Of a stretch of DNA of 64,000 nucleotides, positions 37,301-48,350 are shown one piece after another. A program made the position numbers and the translations under genes. The notes beneath the pieces are model-generated. The model was given only the letters and a program-made list of their open reading frames with translations. It was not told the DNA's origin and did not search any database. How positions within the stretch are numbered: position 1 is the first letter of the stretch; every line of letters begins with the position of its first letter. Source of the DNA: Ceratothoa steindachneri (lineage: Eukaryota; Arthropoda; Malacostraca; Isopoda; Cymothoidae); contig OZ018321.1 of assembly GCA_963969495.1 (NCBI GenBank), positions 65,299,035 through 65,363,034 of the forward strand. The letters are read 5' to 3'.

Positions 37301-39782
37301 TGTTTATTGGATTGATTCCCCCTGTCATGGTATGATCTTCCCCGTTTGATGGATTAATCTCACCCTTTTCAGGGTTTGGTCTCCCCCTTTTCAGGGATTG
37401 GTTTCCTCCTTTTCAGGGATTGGTCTCATCCTTTTCAGGGATGGCCTCTCATTTTCATGGACTAGTCTCCCCCGTTTATGGATTGGTTTTCCCCGTTTCA
37501 TGGAATGGTCTCCCTCGTTTCATGGATTGGTATCTCCCGTTTCATAGATTAAACTTCCCGTTTCTTGGATGGAAATTCCCGGTTCTATGGATTGATATCC
37601 AATGTCTTATCGATTGATCTTACCTTTTTCATGGATTGATAGTCCCTGTTTCATTGATTGATATCTCCTGTTTCATGGATTTATCTCCCCTGTTTCATGG
37701 AATTATCTCCCCTGTTTCATGGATTGATCTCTCATGTTAGAGGGATTGATCTCTCCCGTTTGATGGATTGATTTCACCCCTTTTCAGGGTTTTGTCTTTC
37801 CCCTTTCAGGGATTAGTCTCGCCCTTTTCAGGGATTAGTCTCCCCAGTTTCATTGATTGATCTCCACAGTTTCATCGATTGATCTCTACAGTTTCATCGA
37901 TTGATCTCCCTTGTTTATGGGATTGGTCTCCCCTGTTTTAATGGATTGATATCCCCTGTTTTAATGGATTGATATCCCTTGTTTCATGGATTGATATCTC
38001 CCGTTTCCTATATTGATATCATATGTTTAATGGTTTTATCTCCCTTGTTTAATGGATTGATCTCCCTTGTTTTAAAGGTTTGATCTCCTGTTTCATTGAT
38101 TGATATCTCCTGTTTTATTGATTGATCTCCCCTGTTTCCTTGATTGATCTTCCCTGCTTAATGGATTAACACTCATCTGTTTCATGGATTGATTTTCTTT
38201 GTTTCATGACTTATGTCTCCTGTTTCATGGAGTGACATCCCATGTTTAATGGATTCATCTTCCTGTTTTTCGTTTCATGGATTGATCTCCCGTGTTTAAG
38301 GGATTGATCTCCCCTGTTTCATGGATTTATCTCCCGTGTTTGATTCCCCCTGTTTCATGGATTTATCTCGGCTGTTTCAAGGATTTATCTCCACCTGTTT
38401 TTTAATTGATCTCTCTATGTTTTATGGATTGATCTCTATTTTATGGATTGATATCTCCTGTTTTTTAGATTGATCCCGCTACTTTAATGGATTGACATTC
38501 ATTGTTCCATAGATTGATCTCACTTATTTCTTACTCGTAGCTTGATCTCTCTTGTTCCATGTTTTATTACAGTGTTTCATGATTTTTTCTACCCCGTTTT
38601 ATGCTTTGGTCCCCCCGCTGTTATGATTTGGTCTCTCCTGTTTCATGGATTGATCTTCCGTGCTTCATGGATTAATCTCCCCATTTCATAGATTGATCTT
38701 CCTGTTTCATAAATTTATCTCCCCCCGTTTCATGGTTTGATCTCCCCCGTTTTATTGTTTGATCTCCCCCGTTTCATAGATTGATTTCCCCCGTTTCATG
38801 GATTGATCTCTTCCGTTTCATGGATTAATCTTCTCCATTTCATGGATTGATCTCCCTCGTTTCATGGATTCTTATCCCCTGTTGATGGATTGATATCCCC
38901 CTTTACATAGATTGATATCCCCCGTTTTATGGATTGATCTCCCCCTTTTCATGGATTAGACTCCCTCTCTTAATGCATTGATCTCCCCCTTTTAATCGAT
39001 CAGTCTCCCCCTTTTCATAGATTGGAATCCCTCTTTTCATAGCTTGGTCTCCCACTTTTTATCGATTGATTTTTCCCTATTCATGGATTGGTATCCCCCT
39101 ATTCATGGATTAGTCTCGCCCTATTAATGGATTGATCTCCCCCTTTTCAGGGGTTGGTCTCCCCCTTTTCACGGATCAGTCTCCCCCTTTTTAGGGATTG
39201 GTCTTCCCCTTTTCAGGGATTGGTCTTCCCCTTTTCAGGGATTGGTCTCCATCTTTTCAGGGATTGGTCTCCCCCTTTTCAGGGATTGGTCTCCCCATTT
39301 TCAGTGATTGGTCTCCCCCTTTTCAGTGATTCGTCTCCCCCTTTTAAGGGAGTGGTCTCCCCCTTTTCAGGGATTGGTCTCCTCCTTTTCTGGGATTGGT
39401 CTCTTCCTTTAAGGGATTGGTCTTCCCCTTTTCAGGGATTGGTCCCCACCTTTTCAGGGATTAGTCTCCTCCTTTTCAGGGATTGGCCTACCCGTTTTAT
39501 GGATTGGTATCCGCAGTTTCATGGATTGGCATACCTAGTTTCATAAATTGGTATCCGCAGTTTCATGGATTGGTACCCCCAGTTTCATGGATTGTTTTCC
39601 CCAGTTTCATGGATTGGTATCCCTAGTTTCATGGATTGCTATCTCCAGTTTCATGGATTGGTCTCCCCGGTTCCATGGATTGGTCTCCCCCGTTTCATAG
39701 ATTGGTCTTCCCTGTTGTATGGATTGGTCTTCCCTGTTTTATGGATTGGTCTTTCCCGTTTCATGGATTGGTCTCCCCCGTT
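34350..39782. repeat. Segment Y, second copy
   Basis: Counterpart of 23206-28635 at an offset of 11146 bases. The match stops near 39790, where GGACTGG replaces GGATTGG and the array continues into the CAGGG-rich right part. Base differences from the first copy are few by eye (for example near 35340 and 36070). Confidence 0.85.
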
Positions 39783-40075
39783 TCATGGACTGGTCTTCCC
39801 TGTTTCATAAACTGGTCTCCCCCTTTTCAAGGATTGGTCTCCCTCTTTTCAAGGGTTGGTCTTCCCCTTTTCATGGATTGGTATCCCAAGTTTCATGGAT
39901 TGGTATCCACAGTTTCATGGATTGTTCTCGCCTGTTTCCTGGATTGGTATCCCCGGTTTCATGGATTGGTCTCCCCCGTTTCATGGATTGGTCTCCCCGT
40001 TTCATGGATTGGTCTTCCCCGTTTCATGGATTGGTCTCCCCCGTTTCATGGATTGGTATCCCCGTTTCATGGATT
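39690..40075. repeat. Local duplication, first copy (second at 42873-43258)
   Basis: A run of about 385 bases, including the unusual variants CATAAACTGG, CAAGGATTGG and CAAGGGTTGG, recurs about 3183 bases to the right. The copies keep the same monomer order and differ by a few bases. The interval between them is mostly CAGGG-class monomers. Confidence 0.75.
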
Positions 40076-40149
40076 GGTCTCCCCTGTTTCATAGATTGGT
40101 CTCCTCCGTTTCATGGACTGGTCTCCCTTGTTTTATGGACTGGTCTCCC

Positions 40150-42790
40150 CCGTTTCAAGGGATTGGTCTTCCCCGTTTCGAAGGATTGCTCTTCCCCGTT
40201 TCAGGGATTGGTCTCCCCTGTTTCAGGGATTGGTCTCCCCTGTTTCAGGGATTGGTCTCCCTCTTTTCAGAGATTGGTCTCTCTCTTTTCAGGGATTGGT
40301 CTCCCTCTTTTCATGGATTAGTCTCCCCCTTTTCAGGTTTTGGTCCCTCCCTTTTCAGGGATTGGTCTCTCCCTTTTCAGGGATTGGTCTCCCCCTTTTC
40401 AGGGATTGGTCTCCTCCTTTTCAGGGATTGGTCTCCCACTTTTCAGGGATTGGTCTTCCACTTTTAAGGGATTGGTCTCCCCCATTTCAGGGATTGTTCT
40501 TCCCAGTTTCAGGGATTGGTATCCCCAGTTTCAGGGATTGGTATCCATAGTTGCAGGGATTGGTATTTCGAGTTTCTGGGATTGTTCTCCCCATTTTAAT
40601 TGATTGATCTCCACAGTTTCGTCGATTGATCTCTACAGTTTCATCGATTTCTTTCTCCTGTTTCATCGATTGATCTCCCCTGTTTTAATGGATTGATATC
40701 CCCTGTTTTAATAGATTGATATCCCCTGTTTCATAGATTGATATCTCCCGTTTCATATATTGATATCATCTGTTTAATGGTTTGATCTCCCTTTTCATGG
40801 ATTGACCTCCCCTGTTTTAATGGATTAATCTCCCCTGTTTTAATGGATTGATCTCCTGTTTCATTGATTGAAATCTCCTGTTTCATTGATTCATTTTCCC
40901 TGTTTCATGGATTGATTTCCAATGTTTAATGGATTGATCCCTCCCGTTTCATGAATTGATCACCCTGTTTCCTGTTTCATGGATTGATCTCCCGTGTTTC
41001 ATTGATTTATCTCTCGTGTTTCATGGTTTGGTCTCCCCTGCTCCATGGATTTATCTCCGCTGTTTCATGGATTTATCTCCCCCTGTTTTTTTAATATATC
41101 TCCCTATGTTTTATGGATTGATCTCCCCTTGTTTTATGGATTGATATCTCCTGTTTTTTAGATTGATCCCGCTCCTTTTATAGATTGATATTCATTGTTC
41201 CATAGATTGATCTCACTTATTTCATACTCGTAGCTTGATCTCACTTGTTTCATGTTTTATTACAGTGTTTGATGATTTGGTCTCCCCCGTTTTATGCTTT
41301 GGTCTGTCCTGTTTAAGAGATTGATCTTCCCTGCCTATAGATTGATCTCCCCGTTTCATGGATTGATCTACCCGTTTCATGGATTGATCTCCCCCCGTTT
41401 CATAGTTTGATCTCCCCCCGTTTCATAGTTTGATCTCCACCCGTTTCATAGTTTGATCTCCCCCCGTTTCATAGTTTGATCTACCCCGTTTCATGGTTTG
41501 ATATCCCCAATTTCATGGCTTGATCTCCCCCGTTTCATTGATTAATCTATCCCGTTTCATGAATTGATCTTTCCCGTTTTATGGATTGATATCCCATGTT
41601 TCGTAGATTGATCTCCCCCGTTTCCTGGATTAATCTCCCCTGTCTCATGGATTAATCTCTTCCTTTTCATGGATTTGTCTCCCATTTTTAATGGATTGAT
41701 CTCCCGCTTTTCAGGGATTAGTCTCCCCCTTTTCATGGATTTGTCTCCCCATTTTCATGGATTGGTCTCTCCCTTTTCATGGATTGGTCTTCTCCTCTTC
41801 ATGGATTAGTCTCCCCCTTTAAATGAATTGATCTTTTCCTATTAATGGATTGGTCTCCCCCTATTCATGGATTAGTCTCCCCCTATTCATGGATTAGTCT
41901 CTCCCTTTTCAGGGATTGGTCTCCCCCTTTTCCGCGATTGGTCTCTCTATTTTCAGGGATTGGTCTCCCCATTTTCAGGGATTGGTCTCCCCCTTTTCAG
42001 GGATTAGTCTCTCCCTTTTTAGGGATTGGTCTCTCCCTCTTCAGGGATTGGTCTCCACCTTTTCAGTGATTGTTTTTCCCCTTTTCAGTGATTGGTCTCC
42101 CCCTTTTCAGTGATTGGCCTCCCCCTTCTCAGGGGTAGGTCTCCCTCTTTTCAGGGATTAGACTTCTCCTTTTTAGGGATTGGTCTCTCGCTTTCCAGGG
42201 ATTAGTCTCCTCCTTTTCAGGGATTAGTCTATCCCTTTTCAGGGATTAGTTGCCCCTTTTTCAGGGATTGGTGTCCCCATTTTTAGGGATTGGTCTCCCC
42301 CTTTTCAGGGATTGGTCTCCACCTTTTCAGGGATTGGTCTTCCCCTTTTCAGGGATTGGTCTCCACCTTTTCAGGGATTAGTCTCTCCCTTTTCAGGGAT
42401 TGGTCTCCTCCTTTTCAGGGATTGGTCTACCCCTTTTCAGGGATTGGTCTCCTCCTTTTTAGGGATTGGTCTCGCCCTTTTAAGGGATTGGTCTCCTCCT
42501 TTTCAGGGATTGGTCTTCCCCTTTTCAGGGATTGGTCTCCCTCTTTTTAGGGATTGGTCTCCCCCTTTTTAGGGATTGTTCTACCCCTTTTCAGGGATTG
42601 GTCTCCCCCTTTTCAGGGATTGGTCTCCCCTTTTTAAGAGATTGGTCTCCATCTTTTTAGAGATTGGTCTCTCCCTTTTCAGGGATTGGTCTCCCCCTTT
42701 AAAGGATTGGTCTCCCCCTTTTCAAGGATTGCTCTCTCTCTCTTTTTAGGGATCGGTCTTTCCCTTTTCAAGGATTGGTCCCTCCCTTTT
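40150..42790. repeat. CAGGG-class blocks of the satellite
   Basis: At about 40150-40600 and 41830-42790 (and at 28000-28340, 39150-39490 and 43740-44330) most monomers read TTTTCAGGGATTGGTCTCCC. Replacing the G of CCCCCG by T joins TCTCCCCC to TTTTC, giving an unbroken 14-base pyrimidine tract in each monomer. Between 40610 and 41830 the monomers return to the GATTGA class. This variant class is confined to the right part of the array and segment Y. Confidence 0.8.
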
Positions 42791-42872
42791 CAGGGATTGG
42801 CCTCCCCAGTTTCATGGATTGGTATCCCCCGTTTCATGGATTGGTATCCCCAGTTACATGGATTGGTATCCC

Positions 42873-43258
42873 ATGTTTCATAGATTGGTCTTCCCTGTTG
42901 TATGGATTGATCTTCCCTGTTTTATGTATTGGTCTTTCCCGTTTCATGGATTGGTCTCCCCCGTTTCATGGACTGGTCTTCCCTGTTTCATAAACTGGTC
43001 TCCCCCTTTTCAAGGATTGGTCTCCCTCTTTTCAAGGGTTGGTCTTCCCCTTTTCATGGATTGGTATCCCAAGTTTCATGGATTGGTATCCACAGTTTCA
43101 TGGATTGTTCTCGCCTGTTTCCTGGATTGGTATCCCCGGTTTCATGGATTGGTCTCCCCCGTTTCATGGATTGGTCTCCCCATTTCATGGATTGGTCTTC
43201 CCCGTTTCATGGATTGGTCTCCCCCGTTTCATGGATTGGTCTCCCCGTTTCATGGATT
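42873..43258. repeat. Local duplication, second copy
   Basis: Counterpart of 39690-40075, with the same order of rare variants. It is followed by GG-class monomers that differ from those after the first copy. Confidence 0.75.
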
Positions 43259-43329
43259 GGTATCCCCGGTTTCATGGATTGCTATCCCCAGTTTGAAGGA
43301 TTTGTATCCCCCGTTTTATGGATTAATCT

Positions 43330-45125
43330 CCTCTGTTTCATGGATTGGTCTCCCCCGTTTCACGGATTGGTCTCCCCCGTTTCATGGATTGGTATCTCCA
43401 GTTTTATAGATTGGTCTCCCCCGTTTCATGGATTTGTCTCCCCGGTTTCATGGATTCGTCTCCCCTGTTTCATGGATTCGTCTCCCCCGTTTTATTGATT
43501 GGTCTCCCCCGTTTCATGGATTGGTCTTCACCGTTTCTTGGATTCGTCTCCCTCGTTTCATGGATGTGTCTTTCGTTGTTTCATGGATTGGTCTTGCCCC
43601 TTTTATGGATTGGTCTCCCTCGTTTCATGGATTGGTCTCCTCCGTTCCATGGACTGGTCTCCCCCGTTTCATGGACTGGTCTCCCCCGTTTCATGGACTG
43701 GTCTCCCCCGTTTCATGGACTGGTCTCCCCCGTGTCAGAGATTGGTCTCACCCGTTTCAGGGATTTGTCTCTTTCGTTTCAGGGATTGGTCTCCCGCGTT
43801 TTAGGGATTGGTCTTCGCCTTTTTAGGGATTAGTCTCCCCCTCTTTAGGAATTGGTCTCTCCCTTTTTAGGGATTGGTCTCTCCCTTTCCACGGATTGGT
43901 CTCTCCCTTTTCAGGGATTGGGTCTCTCTTTTCAGGGATTGGTCTCTTCCTTTTCAGGGATTGGTCTCTCCCTTTTTAGGGGTTGGTCTCTCCCTTTTCA
44001 GGGATATGTCTCCCCCTTTTCAGGGATTGGTCTCCCCCTTTTCAGGGATTAGTCTCCATCTTTTCAAGGATTACTCTCCCACTTTTCAGTGATTAGTCTC
44101 TTCCTTTTCAAGTATGGGTCTCCCCCTTTTTAGCGATTGTTCTCCCCAGTTTCACGGATTGGTATCCCCAGTTTTAGGGATTGGTATCCCTATTTTCAGG
44201 GATTGGTATCTTCAGTTTCATGGATTGGTATCTCCAGTTTTATGGATTGGTATCCCCAGTTTCAGGGATTTGTATCCCTAGTTTCAGGGATTGGTATCCC
44301 TAGTTTCAGGGATTGGTATCCCCAGTTTCCGGAATTTTTATCCCTAGTTTTAGGGATCGGTATCCCTAGTTTTAGGGATTGGTATTTTCAGTTTCAGGGA
44401 TTGGTATCTCCAGTTTTATGGCTTAGGAACCCCCGTTTCATGGAATGGTATCCCCAGTTTCATGGATTGGTATCCCCAGTTTCATAGATAAGTATCTCCA
44501 GTTTCATGGATTGATATCTCCAGTTTCATCGATTGGTATTCCCAGTTTCATGGATTTGTATCCCCAGTTTCATGGATTGGTATCCCTCGTCTCATGGATT
44601 GGTCTCCCCAGTCTCATGGATTGGTCTCCCCCGTTTCATGGATTGGTATCCCCCGTTTTATGGATTGGTCTCTCCCGTTTCATGGACTGGTCTCCCCCGT
44701 TTTATAGACTTGTCTCCCCCGTTTTATAGACTTGTCTCCCCCGTTTCATGGACTGGTCTCCCCCGTTTAATGGACTTGTCTCCCACGTTTTATGGACTGG
44801 TCTCCCCCGTTTTATTGATTGGTCTCCCCCGTTTCATGGACTGGTCTCCCCAGTTTCATGGACTGGTCTCCTCCGATTCATTGGTTGGTCTCCCCTGTTT
44901 CATGGATTGGTCTCCCCCGTTTCATGGATTGGTCTCCTCCGTTTCATGGATTGGTCTCCCCCGTTTCATGGATTGGTCTCACCCGTTTCATGGATTGGTC
45001 ACACCGGTTTTATGGATTGATCTCCCCTGTTTCATTGATTGATCTCCCCTGTTTCATTGATTGATCTCCCCTGTTTCATTGATTGATTTTCCCTGTTTTA
45101 TGCTTTGATCTTCCCTATTTTAACT
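43330..45125. repeat. Right end of the satellite, GG-class and GGACTGG variants
   Basis: This end carries CCCCCG monomers with GGATTGG or GGACTGG and, at 44150-44600, GGTATCCCCAG variants. The last monomers (about 45020-45125) shift to the GATTGA class and decay into unique sequence after CCCTATTTTAACTC. Open frames up to 169 codons (44533-45042) are present only because these variants lack stops. Confidence 0.85.
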
Positions 45126-45769
45126 CATAATGAAGGATATTCTTAATGAGTCTTGGACTAAAACACTCACTTACATCCCCCCCATCCCCCGCCACCCGCT
45201 TCTTTTCACTTTCCTCTTTCCTTTTTATTCAACGCCCACACGATGCAACCTGTGCAAATACATTCATACCTCCGAATAATTATTCTCTTTTTTTTCCATT
45301 TACGAGAAAGTTTGAAGTGAAATGCGACATGTTTTTGTTGGAAAATAATCCAAGGCATTGGACTCTTACATCAAAGGTTATCGGACAGGTTATCTTTTAA
45401 CCTTCTGAAGAATTTCGCGGTTTATTACTACTGGTAATCTGAAATTAAATTTACTGTCGCAAATGATTACCAAGGAAATAAACAGAACATCATGAATTCG
45501 CACTTGCATACCATTTGTACAAAATAATAGACCCCTCCCCGCAAATATCCAATTAGGTGCAAACACACGTGCATATATATACCAATATTGACACTTAGCC
45601 CACCTTAATACTTTCCATAGTAGTACGGAATTGGAGATAGGCGGATTCTCTGTCCGCACTTATATATATAACTAATACAAACTAAGGATAAGAAATAAAT
45701 AACTAAACTATGATTATTTATCTTTATATTCATTTCAATAATAAGGCATCCAACACTCAATAAAACAAA
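45126..45769. other. Non-coding right flank of the satellite
   Basis: I recognise no gene or element here. The sequence changes from the satellite to AT-rich DNA with a short TATATATATA run near 45661-45670. Open frames at 45146-45400 and 45390-45659 have no recognisable features. Confidence 0.5.
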
Positions 45770-46135
45770 AGAAAGCTATTTAAGAGCACGCTTCCTCCAG
45801 AAAATACAGGAGTGCACGAACTGTTCTTGAGTACAAGGGGCGAGCGATAGCAACTCCGCACGTCTCGGTAACGAGACCGGTAAAACGCGCAAAGCCCCAT
45901 CATTCTGGGACATTCATAAAGAATATACAGGATAATCTGAGGAGACCTAGCAGTACAAACAGTAAGGTTCTTGGAAGCGCCTCATTCAACTCGGGCTGTC
46001 CGATCGGAAATAAATAGAAATAAGTCATGACTTGTTAGGTCCACACGAAACGTCGCGGCGCGATAGAACGAAACTTTAGATTTTCGATGGCTATATGCAA
46101 TCTTCTGTCATGCAGCAAGAATAGCTTACCTGCCC
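45770..46135 (-). mobile_element. LINE fragment E: C-terminal end of ORF2
   Basis: On the minus strand, ECPRMMGLCAFYRSRYRDV lies near 45860-45915 and corresponds to the VECPSLGDL tail of LINE A. Upstream, KVSFYRAATFRVDL (46020-46075) corresponds to the stretch between RNase H and that tail. Stops interrupt the frame. It is a short, 5'-truncated relic of the same family. The sequence after 46136 no longer matches. Confidence 0.55.
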
Positions 46136-48350
46136 CATTTATCCTATGACAAGTTCACGTGCTGAATAGGCAGGTGCCCCTTCTTCCCGGGAACCCAACC
46201 GGAAAGAGAGGTTCCCTATGTTTTCTTGCTCATCGTTTTCTGTAGAGAGAAGGTGGGTAGATGATAATCTTGTTCTGACACCGAGGAGTGGCCCCGAGCT
46301 CGGAGGGTGAACCCACGACTCGGCCTTTTTCCGAAATGGAGAAAAATCTGGCATCCTATTTAACCTCAGAATAGGGATGGGGTCCTACTCTCTGTTTGAG
46401 TCCTAGGGGGACGATTCTCCCCTAGAAAGATCTTGCCCAGAAGCAGTCTTAGGCTTGGTAGTCTTCCACCAAGTCGCTGTCTACCAGCCAGGAAGACGAT
46501 GCCCCGGAAGAACCTTAGGGTGCTCACTCAAATTGAGAGGAGAATTGATCTAGCCACCTCACTCTGTGAAAAGGGTGTCAACCGGTCAAATATTTCACCC
46601 ATATCTTGCTAGTACTCTGTATGTCAAAGGCAACGAACCGACCACCATTGAGGAAAATAGTAGGGCGGTTTCGCATTCCCCAAACACGCGAGCCAATCAG
46701 GGTAGCGTGCGTCAATGAACCCTGTGGCATATCGCTTCTCTTAAGGGGCTTCCTCCTCTCTAGATGCTATGTTCGGGATCGAGTGATCCTGAGCGCTGGT
46801 TCCGAATCCCTTTATTATTACTCCAATCGCATAAATTTTCCACAGATATTTTACAGCAAATATGGTTGGCAAATGGCTTATCCTGGTCTCCTTGTTTCAC
46901 TTCAAATTAAGCATGATATGCCCTGTTTGCAAAATTCGTGATTTGTGCTTGATGGTCGGAAAAGTGACATGTCTGCAGATGTAACAAACCTATTCGGATG
47001 ATTCTTGCACGTAAGCTCCATTATAATGAATAAAATAGGTTTGTATGGTTACTCATTACTAGATGCGACAAAATAATAAAGGGTTGGATGATAGTGCTAT
47101 TTTTGAATATGCGTTCTAATAAAAATCAAGCATATCTTAGAAACCAGACCTCACCAAAGAAAACTACTTAATTATGCTCATAAATTTAGCATTCAAAAAT
47201 TATTCTAAATCAGTTGAAAAACCTATGACCTTTGAAATTTTTTTTGAAACCCAGGCCAGTGTAATCGATAGAATTTGATCGAATTATCTCGACATACGAA
47301 CTAGAAATGAAAAGGCTTTCCGGTTACGTTTGCTTCATCTGTTATATCCTTACAAAATAAGACAACGAGTAATATATAAATAATAATAAAGTAAAAAATA
47401 AAAAAATGTTATTAACTCAAAAATATGTAAGCAATAGTATGAATGTATGTTAGTATACGAGTATCTCTATCCCGAATATATAGGTGCGTAATTGAACGGT
47501 TGTAAAGACTTTCCATGTATTCAAAAAACCTAAATATCTCAAAAAATTCCCTTTTTCTCCCGTTATCCTATCTATTTTCATAATTAAACTTTTCTATACT
47601 ATGAATATGTCATTTTTTACTAGGTTTTATATCTTGATCAACGTTAAACGAGGCCACACGCTTGCCCATGGCATGGGGATTGACCACCGCAACAGAGGGG
47701 ATTTTGGCTGAGCTCGTCAAAAGCACAACGTGAGGCGATAATTTCATTAACATGGAAACATAGGTACCGTTATTTTGCCTCAGTGAACCGGCTCTACTTT
47801 GGTTTCATTCGTGCTTTAATGATCTTAATTAAAATGAAAGTTTGCAAGGCTAATTAGAAAGGATTAATTCGGTATCGTACGGGTAGTGCATGGAATGGAC
47901 GGTAAGAAAGGTGACGGGCAGGAGGCGAATATTTATGAAAAGTGACGGAAAAAACAGAATTATCATTGAGAAGGGGGGAGGATTGACATTTCCACTTAAT
48001 GTTACCAACTCTCTTACCATATCTTTCAAGGATGTTATAAGTTTAGCCTGGTTTTCGTTCCTATCTTCCCTTATGGAGATTTGTTTCCGAGCGGTTGTAG
48101 GTACGTTCCAACTATTTGCAACAACTTCTCATATTGATAAAACATCTTGGAAGAAAGTATGATATTATGAGACGATGAAATGAAAATAGAGCAGCTATTG
48201 GTCCTTAATTTGAACAGATATTTTGTGTAACGTCTAGTCTACTACCTATTATACTTTCACTTTTCTTAATTTCACCACTACGTTTCTGAACCTTTGTTCA
48301 AATAACGCAGGCAGAGAACCATTTGGTTTGTTTTTATTTTATTCCCCAAA
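46136..48350. other. About 2.2 kb without a recognised feature
   Basis: This is mostly AT-rich DNA with several short open frames, none of which I recognise (46139-46354 minus, 46606-46941 plus, 47890-48162 plus). They lack domain signatures and could be chance frames. Part of 46136-46560 is more GC-rich and may be another old repeat. Confidence 0.45.

Larger units (their letters stand above)
8567..45125. repeat. Giant 22-bp satellite array, about 36.5 kb
   Basis: Every part of this region is made of a monomer of about 22 bases in one orientation. Monomer positions 1-12 are usually GTTTCATGGATT, positions 13-14 are GG or GA, and the rest is TCTCCCC plus a final C or T. At about 22 bases each this is roughly 1650 monomers. 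The plus strand is pyrimidine-rich. Variants such as CAGGG, CCTGG, CTTGG, CATAGC and GATATC at fixed places form regional blocks and higher-order units, listed separately. I see no gene, RNA or transposon inside. Position in the chromosome (centromeric, subtelomeric or interstitial) cannot be judged from the sequence. Confidence 0.97.

Noticed and set aside
9096..45042. Dozens of open frames of 60-203 codons rich in W, F, S and P, considered as a repeat-protein gene family
   Set aside because: They are produced by the 22-bp satellite in every frame; most start at non-ATG codons, end wherever a GATTGA-type variant brings a stop, and have no promoter or splice context.
8567..45125. CRISPR array
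   Set aside because: The repeats are directly tandem with no unique spacers of constant length, no cas genes occur, and the sequence is eukaryotic.
8567..45125. Telomeric or telomere-like repeat, or G-quadruplex array on the minus strand
   Set aside because: The monomer does not contain TTAGG or TTAGGG units in tandem, and G-runs on the minus strand are 17 or more bases apart, too far for ordinary quadruplexes.
47890..48162. 90-codon open frame as a host gene
   Set aside because: No domain, signal or homology is recognised and it sits in AT-rich DNA; chance is sufficient.
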